NCBI GenBank assembly: GCA_963743325.1
Contig: CAVUOZ010000005.1
Location: forward strand, 310,001-374,000
From: DATFVA01 sp963743325
GTDB taxonomy: Bacteria > Bacteroidota > Ignavibacteria > Ignavibacteriales > Ignavibacteriaceae
DNA: 64,000 nucleotides
Reading direction: 5' to 3'
In this document: piece after piece, positions 52,647 to 61,818 of the stretch
Layout of the letters: each line of letters begins with the position of its first letter
How positions within the stretch are numbered: the stretch's first letter is position 1
Program-made: the position numbers and the translations under genes
Notes under the pieces: generated by a model
Told to the model about the DNA's origin: nothing
Database searches by the model: none
The model's input: the letters and a program-made list of their open reading frames with translations, nothing else

Positions 52647-54047
52647 ATGCAGATGAAAAATAAATTAATTAGAACACCTATCATTGTTGATAATAACGGA
52701 ATTTCCGATAGCAGGGAAAATTTAAAGAAGAAATATTTTCATAGGATTCTGGTAAGCGGCGTTTTCTCATTTATCCTTTTGTTAATTATTGTATTCACAA
52801 TTCCGCGAACGATTTTATCGGTTAGTTCTCTCATTGAATATGCAACAATAGTGGCTTTAGTGATATTTCTTTTCGTTCTGCTTATAAGATACTTTGGAAT
52901 TCTTGCCCTGGCTTATCTGTATTTAAACGAATATACATTCAAAACTTCAAGAAATTATTTCCCATTCGTGTCAATAATCGTCCCTGTTTATAATGAATCC
53001 CGTGTTATCAGAGATTCTATAAAATCACTTTTAAGGCTTGATTATTCAAACTATGAAATTATTATAGTAAATGATGGTTCAACAGATAATACAAAAGAGG
53101 TTGCTGAAAGCCTGGTAGGATATCAAAAAGGAAAACTTACTAACATAAAAATTTCTCTCATCAATCAGCCGAACGGCGGGAAATCACGGGCACTTAACAC
53201 TGGTATAAAACATTCTCACGCAGAAATTGTTTTATGCATGGACGGGGATTCACAGCTATCCCCTGAAGCAGTTAAACTTGCTGTAAGGCATTTTGAAATT
53301 CCTGAGATTGGTGCAGTTGCCGGTAATGTCAAGGTTCTTAACAGGAATAAATTTTTAACAGACCTGCAGGCGCTCGAATATATAGAAGGTCTTAATATGG
53401 CCAGAAGCGCTCAGAGTTATATCAGATTGGTTAATATTATACCTGGTCCGATCGGACTTTTCAGAAGAAAAGCATTGGTTGATTCAGGTTATTATTCAAA
53501 TGATACTTTTGCTGAGGATGCCGACCTTACTTTAAAGATTCTGGCAAACGGATGGAAAATTTATTATGAACCTGCTTCAATCTCATATACGGAAGCACCA
53601 GCCAGTCTGCAGCAGCTCCTGAAGCAAAGATACAGGTGGACTAGAGGGATAATTCAATCCATAAGAAAACATAAACGTCTTATGATAAATCCCTCGATCA
53701 ATTTTGGGGACACTTTTATTCTCTGGACGATGTTTTACGAAGCCTTAATCTGGCCGGCAATGAATATAGCAGCAAATGTGTTTTTCATCGTTGCAGCTCT
53801 TATGTTTGGCTTTTCGTATTTGATATTTTTCTGGTGGGCAGGACTTGCATTACTTGATTTGATTACTGCACTTTACTGTATCTCTGTTGAAAAAGAGGAA
53901 TTTCGGTTGGTTGCATATGCAATCATTTACAGAATGTTTTTTATTCTTGTTATAGATATCTGCAAAGCAATGTCTACGATTGAAGAATTTCTTGGTTTTA
54001 AGATGAGCTGGGGAAAACTGGAGAGAGTGGGCACAGTAAAAGCATGA
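52647..54047 (+). CDS. Family 2 glycosyltransferase, PgaC/HmsR-like polysaccharide synthase
   Basis: 466 residues. Two N-terminal membrane segments (about 32-52 and 64-92), the GT2 domain (about 105-335) and two or three C-terminal segments (about 350-440). Catalytic residues: VNDGSTDN (D143), MDGDS (D199, D201), TFAEDADLT (E290/D291) and QRYRW (327-331). This layout is that of processive synthases such as PgaC, which polymerise N-acetylglucosamine across the inner membrane; the sugar here is unknown. ATG 52647 or 52653 are both possible. It is followed after 32 bases by a small membrane protein, the place PgaD occupies in pga operons. Confidence 0.87.
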   Translation: MQMKNKLIRTPIIVDNNGISDSRENLKKKYFHRILVSGVFSFILLLIIVFTIPRTILSVSSLIEYATIVALVIFLFVLLIRYFGILALAYLYLNEYTFKTSRNYFPFVSIIVPVYNESRVIRDSIKSLLRLDYSNYEIIIVNDGSTDNTKEVAESLVGYQKGKLTNIKISLINQPNGGKSRALNTGIKHSHAEIVLCMDGDSQLSPEAVKLAVRHFEIPEIGAVAGNVKVLNRNKFLTDLQALEYIEGLNMARSAQSYIRLVNIIPGPIGLFRRKALVDSGYYSNDTFAEDADLTLKILANGWKIYYEPASISYTEAPASLQQLLKQRYRWTRGIIQSIRKHKRLMINPSINFGDTFILWTMFYEALIWPAMNIAANVFFIVAALMFGFSYLIFFWWAGLALLDLITALYCISVEKEEFRLVAYAIIYRMFFILVIDICKAMSTIEEFLGFKMSWGKLERVGTVKA

Positions 54048-54079
54048 GTTAATTTAATAGTTTTATTGAGGGAAAATAA

Positions 54080-54526
54080 ATGGAATTAATACCTATACTA
54101 TCAACAATAATTCTGGTTGCAACTATATGCACATTTATACTTGCAGTCGGAGCATACATCCTTTATAAAATCAGGGAGAAGAGAGGTGAACAGATCCAGC
54201 ATCATCCGCCTTCATCTGTTCACGCAGAACTGGTTACTCCTGAAGAATCTGAGTACAGACGTGAAGAGTTTGTCCGTCCTGAGCAAATGAATGTTCCTGT
54301 TGAACCACAGTATATAAAAACTTCCCCAAAATCAGGTGGGTACCCAGGAAGCCGGGAGCAGCGTGGTGGAAAACAGGGATATTACTCAACCGGTGAGGAG
54401 GAATCTGTTAAGTATGAAAGGCTAAAATCTAAAAAAACGACAGGAAAGAAATTCTTAAAATACACCAGTGAAGGCTACGTGCCTACAGAAGAAGATAAGG
54501 ATACGGGTGCATTAAAGTGGCGGTAA
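54080..54526 (+). CDS. Small single-pass membrane protein (PgaD position)
   Basis: 148 residues. One membrane helix (about 5-30) is followed by a charged, proline/glycine-rich, presumably cytoplasmic tail with no recognised domain. Its place after a PgaC-like synthase parallels PgaD, a small membrane activator of the synthase, but no sequence similarity to PgaD is apparent and it has one helix, not two. It overlaps the next gene by 10 bases. GAGGGAAAA precedes the ATG. Confidence 0.6.
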   Translation: MELIPILSTIILVATICTFILAVGAYILYKIREKRGEQIQHHPPSSVHAELVTPEESEYRREEFVRPEQMNVPVEPQYIKTSPKSGGYPGSREQRGGKQGYYSTGEEESVKYERLKSKKTTGKKFLKYTSEGYVPTEEDKDTGALKWR

Positions 54527-56415
54527 AGGATAAAAAAAAGAGAAATATATCTCAAGCAGGACTTATTATTTCAGGAATAATAGTTCTTCTGGGAGCTATT
54601 CTCATTTATCTTTACATTCTGCAGGGTGTATTCGGAAGATTCGACGCGAAGGAATTAATACCGGATGCTGAGACGATCAAGAATATTTTTACCGCAAAAA
54701 AACCAGCAGCCGCTATATTGTATTCGGGATATACAGAAAATATTTTACCGGAAGGAAGTACCTGGCTGAGTGATAATATAAATACCTGGAAAAAGTTCCT
54801 GGAGAATAACAGACTCAGTTATGAAATAATTTCTGATGCATCCATTGAAACAGGGAAATTGACAAAATACCGGATGCTTGTACTCCCCGGTTCAAAATCA
54901 TTAAGCGATAAAGAAATAATTCAGATAAAAAAATTTCTTCAATCAGGTGGAAGCGTTTTCGCTACAAGCGGAATAGCCTCATATTCGAATGATGGTAAGT
55001 GGCGTGGTTGGGATTTCCTGAACAATGTGTTCGGACTGGATTTTGCGGGTGAAATAAGTGATGAAAACAAAACAAGCACGCATACATTACGTGGTGGGTT
55101 ACCTTTAACTGCTAATATTCCAACAGGTTTTCCGATGCAGATTGCTACGTGGGATAAACCGATGGCTGTTGAAGTGCTTGATCCGCGTACTACACAGGTT
55201 AGTTTCTGGTACGACTATAGAACCCAAAATGGACTCGTGAGACAGCAGATAAAGAGGTCAGCAGGTATAGTCTACGGCACATATGGGAGAGGCAGGTTTG
55301 TATGGATGGGCTTCGAAATTAATTCTGTGATTGGTGTGCGAGAGGATTATGTTTTCTTTGATAGACTGTTTAGAAACTGCTGCAGCTGGTTGACTTATAT
55401 ACCAATTGCATACATCCAGGAGTGGCCAGATGGTTATGCAGCCGCTGCTATTATTACCCCCATGTTAACTAACGAAATTCAAAATATTACCAATATTTAT
55501 AAATACCTGGAAAAGGAAAACGTTAAAACAACATTTTTTGTGGATCCGGATCAACCAGAATATTATCCCGGTCTTCTCAGAGGTCTGACAAGGTATGGAG
55601 AAGTTTCGGTGATTGCTAATGTAGGCTACCTTTCCAGCATTGGTGACACTAATAATTCTTTGTATGATTATGCTAAGCAGTTAAGAATATTAAATTCGTC
55701 AAAACAGAAGCTCGAAAATGTTACCGGGGGAAAAGTGTATGGCTGCCTGCCATTTTACGGATTATTCGACCAGAATACCGTAAAGGCCGCTATAGATGCA
55801 GGTTATACTTACATTCTCACAGATTCATTAACTGACCGTTCTGTCCCGAAAACAGTTATAAGAGGGGATAAAAGATTAATCACGATGACAAAAACTGCCA
55901 GGGATGATTACGAAGTTATAAGGGATTTGGGATTATCAAGTCCCGAATATCAATATTATACTTACCAGGAGGATATTGACCGGATATTATTTGAGGGGGG
56001 AATGTACATCTTCAAACTTCATACTGAATATCAATGTAGACCTGAGAACGCATCGGTGGTTGGCGATGTGATAAAAGATCTAAGGAAAAAGAAATTCTGG
56101 ATTACAACCGGATCAGAAATTCAGAAATGGTATTCTAAGAAAGATTATGTAGAGATCAGAGTCGAAAGAAGAGGGGAAACGCGTATCGTCCTGACTATAT
56201 CCAACCCGGGAGACCAAAAGATAGATAATCTCGTAGTGGATGTTTTATTAAATGATGCGGCTGAAAATATCTCCATCAGCACTGAAATAATAGGAACGGA
56301 AATCCCTGTCATAAGGAATGACAAAATCAGCAAGAACCTTCAGCTTCTGATCAATAATCTGAAGGGGAAAGAATCAAGAATATATTATATAGATTATGAT
56401 AAGGTGAACGTTTAA
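54517..56415 (+). CDS. Membrane-anchored amidotransferase-like / inactive deacetylase-like protein
   Basis: 632 residues, GTG start. One membrane helix (about 14-36) and then an amidotransferase-like alpha/beta domain (about 62-280: AAAILYSGYTEN..., MLVLPGSKSLSDKEIIQIKKFLQSGGSVFATSG). The next part (about 300-480) follows the polysaccharide deacetylase (CE4) fold pattern: YAAAAIITPM..., NVKTTFFVDPDQPEYYPGLLRGLTRYGEVSVIANVGY. The catalytic TFDDG is replaced by IITPM and the HxxxH histidines are absent, so deacetylation is not expected. A C-terminal beta domain (about 545-632) closes it. It resembles the next protein in architecture. I infer a periplasmic polysaccharide-binding role. Confidence 0.65.
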   Translation: MAVKDKKKRNISQAGLIISGIIVLLGAILIYLYILQGVFGRFDAKELIPDAETIKNIFTAKKPAAAILYSGYTENILPEGSTWLSDNINTWKKFLENNRLSYEIISDASIETGKLTKYRMLVLPGSKSLSDKEIIQIKKFLQSGGSVFATSGIASYSNDGKWRGWDFLNNVFGLDFAGEISDENKTSTHTLRGGLPLTANIPTGFPMQIATWDKPMAVEVLDPRTTQVSFWYDYRTQNGLVRQQIKRSAGIVYGTYGRGRFVWMGFEINSVIGVREDYVFFDRLFRNCCSWLTYIPIAYIQEWPDGYAAAAIITPMLTNEIQNITNIYKYLEKENVKTTFFVDPDQPEYYPGLLRGLTRYGEVSVIANVGYLSSIGDTNNSLYDYAKQLRILNSSKQKLENVTGGKVYGCLPFYGLFDQNTVKAAIDAGYTYILTDSLTDRSVPKTVIRGDKRLITMTKTARDDYEVIRDLGLSSPEYQYYTYQEDIDRILFEGGMYIFKLHTEYQCRPENASVVGDVIKDLRKKKFWITTGSEIQKWYSKKDYVEIRVERRGETRIVLTISNPGDQKIDNLVVDVLLNDAAENISISTEIIGTEIPVIRNDKISKNLQLLINNLKGKESRIYYIDYDKVNV

Positions 56416-56426
56416 CTTCACTGATT

Positions 56427-58028
56427 ATGGCAATGAAACATCATATTATAATACTGTATTTAATATTAACATCTATATTTTGTGAGGTAAGTTTTTCACA
56501 AGTAAATTCGGAACCGGATATCGCACTGGTTTATCCTCAGCTGACAAAAGAAGTTTTATATAAAAACGATAATTCTTTCAGACCAACCGATTCCTGGGAG
56601 ATCTTCTTTCTGAGCAATCATTTTAACTATGAAGTGCTGAATGATAATGCGCTAAGCGGGATTGATGAAAATATTAAAGTTGTAGTAATTCCTGAAATGC
56701 TGGTAGTAGACGAGGAAATGATTGAGGAAATAGAGCAAATACTGGAAGAAGGAAAAGGTGTGCTTATTACGGGAAGTTTTGCGCATTATGATGAAGATGG
56801 CAATAAAATGAACCCGGATGACAATAAAATCACTGGTTTCCGGATACTCCAATTAAAAGGAAATGATGCACTCTCAGTAAATCATTCTTTAAACGGGAAT
56901 ACTCCTATTGCTATAGGATTAAGACCGGGGCAGAAAATGCTTTTAGATAAAAAACGCGCTTTGTTTTTTGCTTCAAATTTATCACAAAACTGCAGTTCAC
57001 TGGGGAGTTATATTCTCCCTGATGGCGGATTCTCCGGTTTAGTGATAAACTTAGCTTTTAATAAAAAACTTCTCTGGTTTGGCTTTAATTTCGATCAATT
57101 AATTGGAAAGTACCGGGATCGGGTTTTATTAAATTCAATAAGCTGGCTGTCTTCCGCAAAGGCGTTTATTAATGATTGGCCCGGAAACTTTTCATCAGCA
57201 GGTCTTATTTATAAGAATTTAGAAAAAAGTGCTGATACCTCCGGAATAAATATCGGCTCTGGTAAAATAAATTATTTTATTTCACATCAAATTTTTGAAA
57301 AATCCGGTTATAATCTGAAAGATTTAAAGGATCCGGGAAACATTAATATTCTCTGGGATGATTTCTTTTTCTCGAAACTGAACCAAAAAGAAAAATCAGA
57401 CTGGTTAAATGATATAAAATCTTTAATAAAACAATACGGAGATCAGAAGTTCTACGGCATATCTACTTTTGGTGAATTTTACGATCCATCTACTTATAAT
57501 TTGCTGAAAGGAGCGGGATATTCATTCATATTTTCTTCAGGATATTCTGAATGTTTTTCACTCAGTTATGACTGTACTTATAACCTTTATCAATTCACTC
57601 AGACATATGCGCCAGGTCCGGATCTGGAATCCCGGCTGAATTTCGTGATTAAATCCAACGGAATTTTTTATGTTAACATTGACAGCATTCAGGATAATAT
57701 TTCTAATCTTTTAACGGATAAAAGATACTGGCTCACAACATTTTCTAATCTATTGGAATGGGAAACGAAACGAGAATATTTAGTATTAAAAACGGATTTT
57801 ACCAAGATCGATAGTTATGAAATTATTATTAAGAACAATGGTTCATCTTCTGTTGAAAATGCAGGCATCTGGATATCAGTTCCCGATATAACAAGGAATA
57901 TGGTACTTGAAGATTCAGAGTCGTCAGGTAAGTTAACTTTTGATACCGAAAAAAAGATGTATTTCTTAGATGTTTATTCAATCGGGGGATATGAGGAAAT
58001 ATCCTTCAGAATTTCTGCTGCGATGTGA
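56427..58028 (+). CDS. Secreted paralog of the amidotransferase-like / deacetylase-like protein
   Basis: 533 residues. Signal peptide (MKHHIIILYLILTSIFCEVSFSQ, perhaps from ATG 56433), then IALVYPQLTKEVLYK...VVVIPEMLVVDEEMIEEIEQILEEGKGVLITGSF, the same amidotransferase-like fold as its neighbour, and a deacetylase-like part (about 225-435) even more eroded: no DD pair and no zinc histidines. The C-terminal beta domain (about 445-533) also matches the neighbour. Unlike the neighbour, it is cleaved and released into the periplasm or beyond. It begins 11 bases after the previous stop. Confidence 0.6.
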   Translation: MAMKHHIIILYLILTSIFCEVSFSQVNSEPDIALVYPQLTKEVLYKNDNSFRPTDSWEIFFLSNHFNYEVLNDNALSGIDENIKVVVIPEMLVVDEEMIEEIEQILEEGKGVLITGSFAHYDEDGNKMNPDDNKITGFRILQLKGNDALSVNHSLNGNTPIAIGLRPGQKMLLDKKRALFFASNLSQNCSSLGSYILPDGGFSGLVINLAFNKKLLWFGFNFDQLIGKYRDRVLLNSISWLSSAKAFINDWPGNFSSAGLIYKNLEKSADTSGINIGSGKINYFISHQIFEKSGYNLKDLKDPGNINILWDDFFFSKLNQKEKSDWLNDIKSLIKQYGDQKFYGISTFGEFYDPSTYNLLKGAGYSFIFSSGYSECFSLSYDCTYNLYQFTQTYAPGPDLESRLNFVIKSNGIFYVNIDSIQDNISNLLTDKRYWLTTFSNLLEWETKREYLVLKTDFTKIDSYEIIIKNNGSSSVENAGIWISVPDITRNMVLEDSESSGKLTFDTEKKMYFLDVYSIGGYEEISFRISAAM

Positions 58029-58110
58029 AATTGAAATGAACAAAAGGTGAGAGTTTTTACCATAATTTGTGTATTTATTTTAAATTTTATTTCTGAAATT
58101 TTAATCTATT

Positions 58111-61100
58111 GTGGCTAAAGAAAATCCCAATATCGAATTATTAAAGATCCTTAATGAAAATATTAAGGATCCATTTTTAGCCATATCTGCCGAAGGAAAT
58201 ATATTATCATTTAATAAACAGGCTGCAAAATTATTCAATATTAAAGAAAAAACGGGGAATGTTTTTGACTATTTTGAAGGAGATTCATCTTTTGAACTGA
58301 GTAAGCTTATTGAAGATGTTTTATCCGCAAAAAAATCTTTAATAAAGAATATAATCCTCACTTTTACAAACGGTACAGATTTAAAGTGTCAGGCTACAAT
58401 TACTCCATATAACCAGAACCTGATATTCTGCACTTTTAAACCGGAAGAACATAATTTCAGAATAAATGAAATAACTAAGCTGAAACTGAGAAGAGAGGAA
58501 TTATCAGCTTTAATAGGGAATAATAAAATTGAAAAGATAATAGATTCAGTCAAGGGATTATACCCCTTCACTGTTCTGGGTAAAGAAAAAATAAGGAGAG
58601 AGATAGATCAGCTTAAAGAACTCTTCTGGGTAAAAAATAATAGAAGTGTTTTTATTATTGTAAACAAAGAGCTGGCTCAAAGTCTCGGTTTAAACAGCAC
58701 ACAGCTCGAAGGAAGATCCGAAGAGGAATTAATTCCCGGATATCTGAGGGAAGTATACAGATCACTGGAAAATTATATCAAAGATTCTAATAATGTAATA
58801 GTAATTGAAGGTATTCCAATCCAGGGACTGTCCGCAATAAGCAATTATCAGACAATAGAAATCCCTTTAAATGACAGCGAGGGAAATCTTGAAGCTATTA
58901 TAGGAATATCACAAAAAGTTGAAAAATCACAGCCTGTTTATTCAAAAGAGCAGGATGAAAATATCCTTGAAACCATACCTGCTGCAATCGCAATACTTGA
59001 CGGCACAGGTATTATTAAGCATTCCAGTAAAGATTTTTGTAAATTATTCTCGGATGAATTTTCGGATCTAAGGAATTTATCATATACGAATGTATTCCCG
59101 CTGGAAGTTTCGGAAAAGATAAAAAAGTTTCTTGATTCTCCGGCTGAAGATGCAGAATTTCAGGTGATATTATCAAAAACAGGTGAATGGAAAGACAGGG
59201 AGTTCAATGTACTGGTTAGAAGGAACTTCGGGGGAAATATTCCAATCGGACTTTCAATATATTTTGAAAATGTTTCCCTCAATACGGATCTTGAAAAAAT
59301 TATAAATAAAAGAGGAAAAATGTACGAGGTCCTGATACAAAATAATCCCGAACCTATCTTTATATATGATAATGAGAATCTTAATTTTATTGAAGTTAAT
59401 CAGGCTGCACTGAATCTTTATGGTTACCGCAGGGACGAATTTTTACAGATGGACTTAACTGATTTATATACTCCGGAAGATATTCAGACTTTACTGGATT
59501 CCTCCTCAGGCGGTATTAAGGAAGGTGTTTTTACCGGACCGTATCAGCATAAAAGGAAAAACGGAGAATCAGTTTTTGTTGAAATAAGTAAAACCAGCTT
59601 TCAGTTTAATAATAAAGCGGCCCATTTCAACGTAATTAAAGATGTTACCACCAATCTTGAAATTGAAAAACAAAATCAGTTATTTAAGGCTGCTTTTGAT
59701 TACGCTTCAAACTTAATTATTATTACTGATTCAGCAGGATTCATTAAATCTGTAAACAGCGTGGCTGCTAATGAACTCGGTTTTACGGATACGGATTTAA
59801 TCGACGCGGCCTTTGCTTCACTTGTCATAGATAATGACCGCGGATTAATAAACTCAAAAATATTTCAGTCACATAGTGCTGAACGGATTTCAGTTAATAC
59901 TTCATTGAAAAAAGCGGACGGAATTCTGCTGCAGGTCGGGATCAGGGCTAATCCGGTTCTTAATTACAAAAAAGAAATTGATACATATGTGCTTGTTATT
60001 AAACCGGAAATTAAGGAATCTGCCAAATCTGAACAGAGAATTAAAGAAATTATAGTCGAAAAGATTGTTGAAAAAGAAGCCCCGCCCTCAGATAAAATTG
60101 ATCCCGCATTTCTTTCGGGAATCTTTCACGAAATTTTGACCCCTATTAATGCAATGCTCGGGTTTGTACAGGAGTTGACTGAAAGTATTGAAAAATCTAC
60201 ACCGGAACAAATCGAAGCGAAGGAAATAATCGATCAAAACAGAAAAAGATTATTAAGTACGATGAATTCAGTTATTGAATATTCACGGATGGAGCAGGAA
60301 CCTGTTAATCTTGAAATAAAAGATGTTTCTGTCACAGAAATCGTTGACAATACTCAAGAGGAAATAAGTGATATACTTAAAAATAAAGGGATCGAATTTG
60401 CCTATGGTAAAATTTCATCCTCACTTAACTTTAAGACTGATTCACAGAAATTTATATCATTAATTAATCTACTCTTTAAGATTGCCTCTCAGTTTACAAG
60501 TACAAAGAAGATTTATTTCTCGGCATACCAGCCTGATGACAGGAATTTCATAATTTCAATTCAGGATAACTATTCATCGATGTCTCCTTCGTTTTCTGAG
60601 AATTTCAACGGTATCTTTAACAAAAGAGAAATTAAAAAGGATTATGGGGTTTCGAAATTATCAATTAATCTTGCCAGGCATCTAATCGATCTGCTGCAGG
60701 GTAGATTTGTTGACAAATCCAGGAAAATGTCCGGTTTTATTTTCCCGATTGAACCTGAAATTCAGAAATCCGAAGCCGAAATTAAAACTAAGCCTGTAGA
60801 AGCTCCTAAAATAGAAAGGGAACCCAGCGTTCAGGAGCCGGAACCTTTCGTTGAGGGTTATAATGAAAAAAAATCAGAACAGGAGACCGAAGAAGAAACT
60901 GCTGAACTTGAAATGGAAGATACAGAGAGAGAAGAGGATGTCTCTGAAGAAGAAATTAAATTTATTCAGCATTTCAAAGAGAAGACAAAATCAGGAGGAC
61001 GTTTATCCCGGAAAGAGGAGACTTCAAATAAAAACAGACTTGATTTAGCCCAGCTTTCATGTTTATATATTGAGGACCAGGTGGATTCGCAGATACTTTT

Positions 61101-61425
61101 TAAAGTTCAGTTAAAAGAACTGAATAAAATAAAATATGCCGTAAGCTTTGAGGAGGCTCTTCCGCTTCTGGATAGTCATGATTTTGATTTTATAGTGCTT
61201 GATATCAATCTTCAGGGTGAATACAACGGTCTTGACGCTCTTAAAATAATTCACCGTATGCCCGGTTATGAAAGCATACCTATTATTGCTGTGACTGCTT
61301 ACGTTCTCCCCGGTGATAGAGAAAAATTTATTGCTGCCGGCTTTAATGATTTCATTTCCAAGCCAATTTTCCGGGAAAAGATGGTAGATTCACTCGAAAA
61401 AATATTCTACCAAATGCAGTCCTGA
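58111..61425 (+). CDS. PAS / histidine-kinase-like / receiver hybrid protein, probable pseudokinase
   Basis: 1104 residues from GTG 58111. No membrane helix. Several PAS domains: about 10-110, 175-270, 290-395, 410-520 (NNPEPIFIYDNENLNFIEVNQAALNLYGYRRDEF) and 530-635. HisKA with H673 (GIFHEILTPINAMLGF). The ATPase region (about 740-885) keeps the fold, but G1 reads IQDNYSSMS rather than DxGxG, and G2 reads KKDYGVSKLSINLAR instead of GxGLGL. So ATP binding is doubtful. A long acidic linker (about 890-985) leads to a receiver domain with D1031 (IVLDINLQGEYNG) and a late lysine (ISKPI). It may act as a phosphatase or scaffold for the regulator at 46712. Confidence 0.8.
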   Translation: MAKENPNIELLKILNENIKDPFLAISAEGNILSFNKQAAKLFNIKEKTGNVFDYFEGDSSFELSKLIEDVLSAKKSLIKNIILTFTNGTDLKCQATITPYNQNLIFCTFKPEEHNFRINEITKLKLRREELSALIGNNKIEKIIDSVKGLYPFTVLGKEKIRREIDQLKELFWVKNNRSVFIIVNKELAQSLGLNSTQLEGRSEEELIPGYLREVYRSLENYIKDSNNVIVIEGIPIQGLSAISNYQTIEIPLNDSEGNLEAIIGISQKVEKSQPVYSKEQDENILETIPAAIAILDGTGIIKHSSKDFCKLFSDEFSDLRNLSYTNVFPLEVSEKIKKFLDSPAEDAEFQVILSKTGEWKDREFNVLVRRNFGGNIPIGLSIYFENVSLNTDLEKIINKRGKMYEVLIQNNPEPIFIYDNENLNFIEVNQAALNLYGYRRDEFLQMDLTDLYTPEDIQTLLDSSSGGIKEGVFTGPYQHKRKNGESVFVEISKTSFQFNNKAAHFNVIKDVTTNLEIEKQNQLFKAAFDYASNLIIITDSAGFIKSVNSVAANELGFTDTDLIDAAFASLVIDNDRGLINSKIFQSHSAERISVNTSLKKADGILLQVGIRANPVLNYKKEIDTYVLVIKPEIKESAKSEQRIKEIIVEKIVEKEAPPSDKIDPAFLSGIFHEILTPINAMLGFVQELTESIEKSTPEQIEAKEIIDQNRKRLLSTMNSVIEYSRMEQEPVNLEIKDVSVTEIVDNTQEEISDILKNKGIEFAYGKISSSLNFKTDSQKFISLINLLFKIASQFTSTKKIYFSAYQPDDRNFIISIQDNYSSMSPSFSENFNGIFNKREIKKDYGVSKLSINLARHLIDLLQGRFVDKSRKMSGFIFPIEPEIQKSEAEIKTKPVEAPKIEREPSVQEPEPFVEGYNEKKSEQETEEETAELEMEDTEREEDVSEEEIKFIQHFKEKTKSGGRLSRKEETSNKNRLDLAQLSCLYIEDQVDSQILFKVQLKELNKIKYAVSFEEALPLLDSHDFDFIVLDINLQGEYNGLDALKIIHRMPGYESIPIIAVTAYVLPGDREKFIAAGFNDFISKPIFREKMVDSLEKIFYQMQS

Positions 61426-61698
61426 ACCAGGTACTTTTATTTTTCTCAGTTCCTATAAGTATAAAGCTTCCCATTTATACCTTGTTTAATAACTCAACAC
61501 CCAAATACACTGTAGCTGCAATTACCCCTACATACGCTCCTGATACGCTCTGCTCCCCTTCAGAACGGCATATAATTCCAGTCTAATACAATATCTGATG
61601 AATTCTTAAATAGTTAACTTAAAATCCCAATCTTACTCGTGACCCGATTAGCTAATGATAATTATGAAAAATCTTTTTATCGTTATTACATATATCTA
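61426..61698 (+). other. Intergenic region before lexA
   Basis: 273 bases with no clear gene. On the minus strand 61475-61582 is open and reads as a membrane-like tail (SGAYVGVIAATVYLGVELL) ending in a stop; it has no start and may be a gene remnant or chance. Confidence 0.4.
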
Positions 61699-61727
61699 TT
61701 GACAAATTAAATTACCTTTTATATGTT
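61699..61727 (+). promoter_or_regulatory. lexA promoter candidate
   Basis: TTGACA at 61699-61704, a 17-base spacer and TATGTT at 61722-61727. The palindrome that follows begins at the last base of this -10 box. Confidence 0.55.
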
Positions 61728-61746
61728 ACCATACAGATGTATGGTA
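61727..61746. promoter_or_regulatory. Probable LexA operator
   Basis: A perfect palindrome, TACCATACA and TGTATGGTA around GA, next to the promoter -10 box and 72 bases before lexA. LexA genes usually repress themselves through such a site, so this is the likely SOS box of this organism. Confidence 0.7.
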
Positions 61747-61818
61747 TTTTTTATGCAGCCGGAATTGGCGGTATATTAAAATTATTAAATCCCGTAACTC
61801 ACTAACCGAAGGTGTATT

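Noticed and set aside
54517..56415. Functional PgaB-type N-deacetylase
   Set aside because: The aspartate pair and zinc histidines of the CE4 family are not found in the expected places.
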